This document shows positions 59,599-64,000 of a stretch of DNA of 64,000 nt, one piece after another (position 1 is the stretch's first letter; every line of letters starts with the position of its first letter). Below the pieces are notes generated by a model. That model saw only the letters and a list, made by a program, of their open reading frames with translations, did no database searches and was not told the origin of the DNA. The translations under genes and the position numbers were made by a program. The DNA is from Blastomyces gilchristii SLH14081 (taxonomy: Eukaryota > Ascomycota > Eurotiomycetes > Onygenales > Ajellomycetaceae): assembly GCF_000003855.2 (NCBI RefSeq), contig NW_003101680.1, forward strand, positions 6,058,613 to 6,122,612, given 5' to 3'.

Positions 59599-59848
59599 TG
59601 TAAGAATAAATGCTCACAGATGATTATTTAGGTGTTTACAGCTTGATATGATATATACTATTAACTACTATTGTGTATTCACAGTAGAAAGATAAAATGT
59701 TAGAGATTAAATATAATAATAGTATCAGCTGAGTATGATAGTATCATGACTCAGTCTATATAGTGTGGGTAGCAAGGGCCGCTAGCCCTATGGTTACGCG
59801 AGAGATAGAAATAGAGGTAAAGAATCGCGAGGAGCGGGATTTCTTACA
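59599..59848 (-). repeat. Gypsy-2 LTR (5' LTR of G7)
   Basis: 250 bp. The outer (right) part keeps CpG-rich sequence (AAGGGCCGCTAGCCC; AATCGCGAGGAGCGGG); the inner part is mutated. Confidence 0.9.
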
Positions 59849-59990
59849 AATTCAGAGAAAAATATCTTACTTTTTCAAGAGAAGTAAAAAACTAATTCTA
59901 AGATCTTTTTTTTATATTAACTGCTGCAGAAGAATGAGATAGAAACTGCTAAGATATATACTACTGTATATCTTATATCAAGACTTTCTC
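59849..59990 (-). mobile_element. LINE copy 4, 5' leader beyond G7
   Basis: Continues the LINE across the G7 target duplication and matches 766-890 in copy 1 (for example the run around CTGCTGCAG near 59925). Sequence to the right may still be LINE leader, but no second copy in the window can confirm it. Confidence 0.75.
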
Positions 59991-60650
59991 TCTTCAGAGT
60001 ATTGATTTTATAGAGAATATAAGTCTATTTCTATATAATAATATAAACATTATCAGTAAAATGTAAAGAAACTGATTATTTATATCTTAAAATAGAAGAC
60101 TTTATTAATAATTATATCAATATAGAGTTAATTCTTAAATTCAATAGAAATCTAGTATTGCTGTTCTCAATCTCTTACAGAATCTATTAAATATTGAGAT
60201 ATTAAAACTAGATTTAATATATCTTACTATGCAGAGATCAAAGACTCAGTCAGATCTTGAGATATACTGATTTTATAGTTGTTATGTCTGCTGATTATGT
60301 ATTGAATATAGTTACTGAGGTATCTTTTTGTATTTTTCTGCTGTGAATGAGCCAGATTGAAAGAAGTGATATAAGAATGAAACTCAGTGTTGATGACTTA
60401 ATACATTAAGAGTTTTTATGAAGAAAGCACTTCAGATGTATTCATTGATCATATGCTTAATACTATTACTGAGATATCTTTTTGTATTTTTCTGCTAAAG
60501 ATAGGCCAGATTGAGAAGAGCAGTATGTGAGTGAGACTTAGCATTGATGTTTTGAAACATCAAAGATAGACAGGGTTTTCACAGAAGTTGCTTCTCATAT
60601 ATCTTCACAATTACAGATCAGAGATCTTTCAAAATCAAGAAGATTGATGC
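59991..60650. repeat. AT-rich stretch with a two-unit imperfect repeat
   Basis: Two related units of about 105 bp lie about 155 bp apart (near 60284-60391 and 60437-60557), both with TACTGAG(G/A)TATCTTTTTG, then TATTTTTCTGCT and GCCAGATTGA(A/G)A. They sit upstream of LINE copy 4 in LINE orientation and could be 5' UTR monomers. No gene recognised. Confidence 0.45.
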
Positions 60651-60654
60651 ATAT

Positions 60655-60917
60655 GACTAGGTCTCCTCACCTTTCAATTTGTATGGCAATTTGGCCCGGG
60701 GTTGTGATGTGATAGAGGTGAACAGGGGATAATCCCACACAGGAGTTTTGAACAACATCTGGTTCACATTCAGCTGGATAACTCCATCACCACATGGAGT
60801 ATGCGGTCAGCGATGGGGTTAAAATGCTTGTATGATAGAGGGCTCTTCGATGGATCTATCGGCGGGTTCTTATTCGAAAAATTGAACGAGTTCGTAGAAA
60901 TTATCTTTTGCTTGTGA
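60655..60917 (+). other. Unmutated GC-balanced island with a 69-codon open frame
   Basis: About 260 bp with normal base composition and several CpG sites, found nowhere else in the window. The plus-strand frame 60708-60914 is open for 69 codons (...RSFEQHLVHIQLDNSITTWS..., LFDGSIGGFLFEKLNEFVEI) and ends at TGA 60915. A 48-codon frame also exists on the minus strand, ending next to a GTGAGG splice-donor-like site. Possibly a fragment of a single-copy host gene; neither frame is recognised. The SINE target duplication begins at its right edge. Confidence 0.35.
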
Positions 60918-60928
60918 TTCCTTGCATT

Positions 60929-61301
60929 ATTATTATTATTATTCTTCTTCTTTCATTATACTCATATGCAAGCGGAGCTTATGATGAGTCCTTGCATGAT
61001 GTTAAATACAGGCCAAGTGTTGGTTATACAGGAGGAAATACAGGTGTTGAGACCATGCCAAGATAACAAGAACATAGGAAATACAAAGAAGTGACAATTA
61101 AATACATGCAATAATAACTTCTCATTCCAGGAACATAGAGTGATTTGTTGAAGCGATTTGTACACCTCTGTATTTATTAGAAACCTGAGGTGCTTGAGTT
61201 CCGGATTTAATGTATCCCCTGCGGGTTTCAAACTCACATGCCTTGGTTTCCCACACCAAGGCGCTACCAGGTGGCCGCATTAACCATTCGGCTACCGGGG
61301 C
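60929..61301 (-). mobile_element. tRNA-derived SINE copy 2 (373 bp, 13-bp TSD)
   Basis: Same family as 45119-45488, over 90% alike by eye. GATTCCTTGCATT at 60916-60928 repeats exactly at 61302-61314. The head starts GCCCCGGTAGCCGAATGG; box B has mutated to GGTTTGAAACCC. It ends with the same stem-loop, TATAATGAAAGAAGAAGAATAAT, and an (AAT)n tail. Frames overlapping it are spurious. Confidence 0.9.
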
Positions 61302-61379
61302 GATTCCTTGCATTCTCTCAGTATATTTAATATGAACTTTTCTTGTACCTGATTCACAGAACTCTCACTCATGAAATCA

Positions 61380-62267
61380 GGTCTGTAACTGATTATATCA
61401 GATATTACAGTATCTAATCTCTTTCAGTATTTGATATGAAGATTATACACTTGAGACTCTGAGATTCAATATACTAAGCATTTGAAATGTTTTATTATTA
61501 ATTGTAGATAGATAAGACTTTCATAATTCATGATTACTATTATTATATAACTGTTGTTGATATATCTATCTCATAATACTGGTACATGCTTAATCACTAG
61601 CAATTTCTTTTTATACACTGAGTAATTGAGTTCAGTACCTGATAGTTTTCTATCATTATACATTATCAGATACAGCTTGCTGTTCTTACTCATCTGTAGA
61701 AGAGTGTCTTCAATAGCTCATTTAAATACATCTGTCTCAATGTAGAAAGATTTATTATAATCTGATTGAATAAGCACTGAGAATGTTATCACACATTCTC
61801 TCAGTGTGAGAAAAGCCTCTTCACATGCAGTATTTCAGATGATTGAACAAAACTTCTTCTTTCACAGATTAGCATTCATTTCTCTTAAGAGATCTGAGAG
61901 TGATACAGCTATTTATATGAAGTCTTTGATAAAATCTGCAGTAATATGAGATCAACTCAAGCAACTGTTATATATAATATACATTTCTCAGTCATGACTA
62001 ATTCACTATGATATTCAATTTCTCTGAAATGAGGTCTATACAGTCATTACTCACTACATGTTCTATGAACTGTAACTCTTTCATTTTAAACACACACTTT
62101 GTTGATTTGATGTAGAGCTTATACTCTGCCAGAGTTATAAGCACTTCATTAAGATGCTTCAGATATTCATTATATGAGTTTGAGAAGACTAGAATATCAT
62201 TCAGATATACAAGATATGAGGTTTTATTCTATTTATAAAGAATTGTATTTATCATTATTTGCAAGAT
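61380..62267 (-). pseudogene. Ty3/Gypsy third family: RT-RNase H fragment
   Basis: Reads right to left. A catalytic box VYLNDILVFS (about 62185-62210, Asp to Asn by G to A), the thumb-region segment EVLITLAEYKLYIKSTKCVF (about 62160-62100), a SYY-RF motif (about 61940), and RNase H pieces around 61760-61560 are followed by stops. It differs from both other Gypsy families here. Cut on the right by the LTR-like repeat. Confidence 0.65.
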
Positions 62268-62739
62268 TGTGATTCAAAGATTGCTTGAGCCAGCGTACGA
62301 TTACAGGCGTACGCCGGCTTCTTATATACATTATCTAAATTAATTAGTGGCCGCTAGGGCCTCTTTACATTCATAAGTGTGTTCAAAAGCAGCTGTGTTA
62401 TTATTCAGCAGTTGTACATTCTTCTGAATCACATTCTCTCTCACTAGATTCAGTCATACTTATATGACTATGATGTACACTCTAGCTTCATGTGAATTAG
62501 TGTATCACTAGTGTTCATAATAGTGTAGTCTATCTCTGATTTAACTAGTATTCTGTATACACTCTCACAAAGAAACTTTCACTATATTATATCACTTATT
62601 TACTAACTTTTTTCATTCTTCAATTCTCTTCTTCATCATCATCATTATTAAATATTATTATCTTATTCAAGATTTCTATTTCTCTTTCTGTTCAACACTT
62701 TCTATCTGTTCATCTATTACATTATATGTGTTTCTAACA
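62268..62739 (+). repeat. LTR-like repeat, copy 2 (472 bp, TG...CA, flanked by AAGAT)
   Basis: TGTGATTC...TTTCTAACA. AAGAT at 62263-62267 repeats at 62740-62744, consistent with a 5-bp target duplication of a solo LTR, though the Gypsy frame on the left does not clearly resume on the right. It contains a strong hairpin (GCC-A-GCGTACG / CGTACGC-C-GGC, 62292-62321) followed by a TTATATAC promoter-like box. Confidence 0.55.
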
Positions 62740-62744
62740 AAGAT

Positions 62745-63956
62745 ATCTTATTCTCATAACAAGTGTCATTGTAGTGCTCATATCAGGCAGTTCATTAGCA
62801 GTAAGTGTAATACATTGTAAAATGTGATCAGAACTTGTTTATTCTCTAACAATTATCAGAATATACTACTATGAATAGCACATCTTCTTCATCTTCTTAT
62901 ATACTCTCAATCTTCTTTTTCTAGCAGGTATCTGATTGTGTTTTGCATGAACACAGATACTGATACATTATTTTAATTCACATAGAATCTTCACATGTTA
63001 ACAGATCTGAATTCACTGATAATTGTGATCTCAATATTGAATCATTGATTGAGAACTTGAGAAACATAATAATGAAGAAATTATCTGTATCAGATGTGAC
63101 TGAGTCTCTTATAGTCTTCTCTTCTCTCTCTATTTCTTTCTCTGTCACTTCCCTCTTATCTTCTACACTTGTCCCTGTGTCTGGTTCTCCCGCTCTCACT
63201 ATCCCTGTTTCTGTGACTCTCACTTCTACTCTTACTACTCCTGCTCTCTCTGCTGCTTCTGTCTTTGTTATCAGCTCTCCCTGTTTTAAGAAGATATTGC
63301 ATAGACTTAATAAATTATATTTCTCAGTGCATACACTTCTGCTCTTCTTATCAATCTCTAAAACAATTTATTGTATAAAGACTGTATACAATATGATCAT
63401 CTGAAGCTCAGTTGTAAATACTGATTATTATATTTATTTTAAATATTTATGATGAGATAATTATTTATTCATATCAGAGAATCATTTCTCTTCTCAACAG
63501 TGTTAAAATCATAGATCTTTTTCTTTTTCATCTTTTCTTCTAACATTGATTTTTCTGTTCTTAGAGGAGATTATTATGAGTTTTATTATATATAAAGTTA
63601 TGATGTTCATAGATATCAAGAAACTTTTCACAACTGTTAAATTCAATATTATAAGTATATTCACTGTGATGAATTTCTTTGAAATGATAAATTCATATCA
63701 GCCTATTCTCTGATATCTGTTGTCTGACTTTGTGATACAGACAAAAGATATTCATGTTTTCAGAAATGAGAACACAGATGTTATACTCTTTTACACTTAC
63801 AGACATGAGACTTATACACCTTGTCTGAGATGTCATTGTGAGAACAAGTCATTCACACACTGCATTCTGCTTTCTACATTTCTCTGTGTCTCTCTCTCTC
63901 TTTCTGAGAAGCCTCATGCATGTTGTAAAGATGTGTACAATTCTAAGATCAGCAGG
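62745..63956. other. Unassigned AT-rich region with Ser/Thr-rich open frame
   Basis: The plus frame from ATG 63045 is open for 119 codons, extending upstream with one stop to an ATG at 62873 (MNSTSSSSSYIL...). It contains a Ser/Thr/Pro-rich stretch (63130-63290) with better GC content than its surroundings. The minus strand is also open for 81 codons at 62978-63223. Which strand, if any, was coding is unclear; gag of an LTR element is one option, since it follows an LTR-like repeat. The remainder (63405-63956) holds nothing I recognise. Confidence 0.35.
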
Positions 63957-64000
63957 TATTATTATTATTATTATTATTCTTCAATTATAGAGGTATGCAG
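63957..64000 (-). mobile_element. LINE copy 5, 3' tip at window edge
   Basis: (ATT)n followed by CTTCAATTATAGAGGTATGCAG, the reverse complement of the LINE 3' end. The element continues beyond the window on the minus strand. Its ACCTCTA shows one change in the terminal stem relative to ACATCTA in other copies. Confidence 0.85.

Larger units (their letters stand above)
52607..59848 (-). mobile_element. Complete Ty3/Gypsy chromovirus G7, second family (7,242 bp, TSD AATTC)
   Basis: LTRs 52607-52864 (3') and 59599-59848 (5') begin TGTAAGAA and end TTCTTACA. AATTC at 52602-52606 repeats at 59849-59853, and LINE copy 4 is continuous across the site. The interior reads right to left: gag with a CCHC knuckle, reverse transcriptase, RNase H, integrase, chromodomain, then an unusually long stretch of about 1.8 kb before the 3' LTR. 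It differs in sequence from G1-G6, so it is a separate family. No TGG-type or self-complementary primer site was obvious. Confidence 0.93.

Noticed and set aside
62978..63223. 81-codon minus-strand charged frame as a gene
   Set aside because: Antisense of a Ser/Thr/Pro-rich frame; alternating charged residues are expected from that complement. No motif on either strand decides it.
1..64000. CRISPR arrays, bacterial operons, riboswitches
   Set aside because: No regularly spaced direct repeats; eukaryotic transposon structure throughout.

Overview
This window looks like a gene-poor, repeat-packed, AT-rich compartment of a filamentous fungal genome (probably Ascomycota, Pezizomycotina). I recognise no intact host protein-coding gene. 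Almost everything is transposable-element sequence. Coding domains are still readable, but they are broken by stop codons that C-to-T and G-to-A transitions explain (TGG to TGA, CAA to TAA, CGA to TGA, TGT to TAT). That pattern fits repeat-induced point mutation (RIP) or a similar cytosine-deamination defence. The species cannot be named from this sequence.

Layout. 1-9389: remains of two chromodomain Ty3/Gypsy elements around LINE copy 1. 9390-15517: LINE copy 2 carrying a hAT-like MITE, then a short inverted LINE piece. 15869-25978: a minus-strand Gypsy split by a complete plus-strand Gypsy (19531-25211, TSD AGTTC). 25979-27419: low-complexity AT-rich DNA and an (AAT)n tract. 27420-27926: second MITE. 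27976-29717: an apparent chimeric retroposon with a tRNA-like head and a LINE 3' end. 30485-30796: assembly gap. 31175-40860: a minus-strand Gypsy split by two MITEs and a complete Gypsy (33988-39726, TSD CTCTG). 40861-41696: Pif1/Helitron-type helicase remnant. 41697-42159: LTR-like repeat. 42160-46066: LINE copy 3 with a SINE inside. 46067 to about 59990: LINE copy 4 split by a complete second-family Gypsy (52607-59848, TSD AATTC). 60280-64000: a two-unit repeat, a small unmutated island, a second SINE, a third Gypsy remnant, another LTR-like repeat and the 3' tip of a fifth LINE.

How the parts work together. The LINEs (ORF1 with CCHC knuckles; ORF2 with endonuclease, reverse transcriptase and RNase H; (TAA)n tail) would supply the enzyme for the SINEs. 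The SINEs share the LINE tail and a matching terminal stem-loop whose stem covaries while its 18-nt loop is conserved. The main Gypsy family appears to prime its own reverse transcription: an 11-nt LTR segment is complementary to the site just inside the 5' LTR, and three copies differ in a compensatory way. These two RNA-level signals, plus the tRNA-like/LINE chimera, are the most interesting content of the window.
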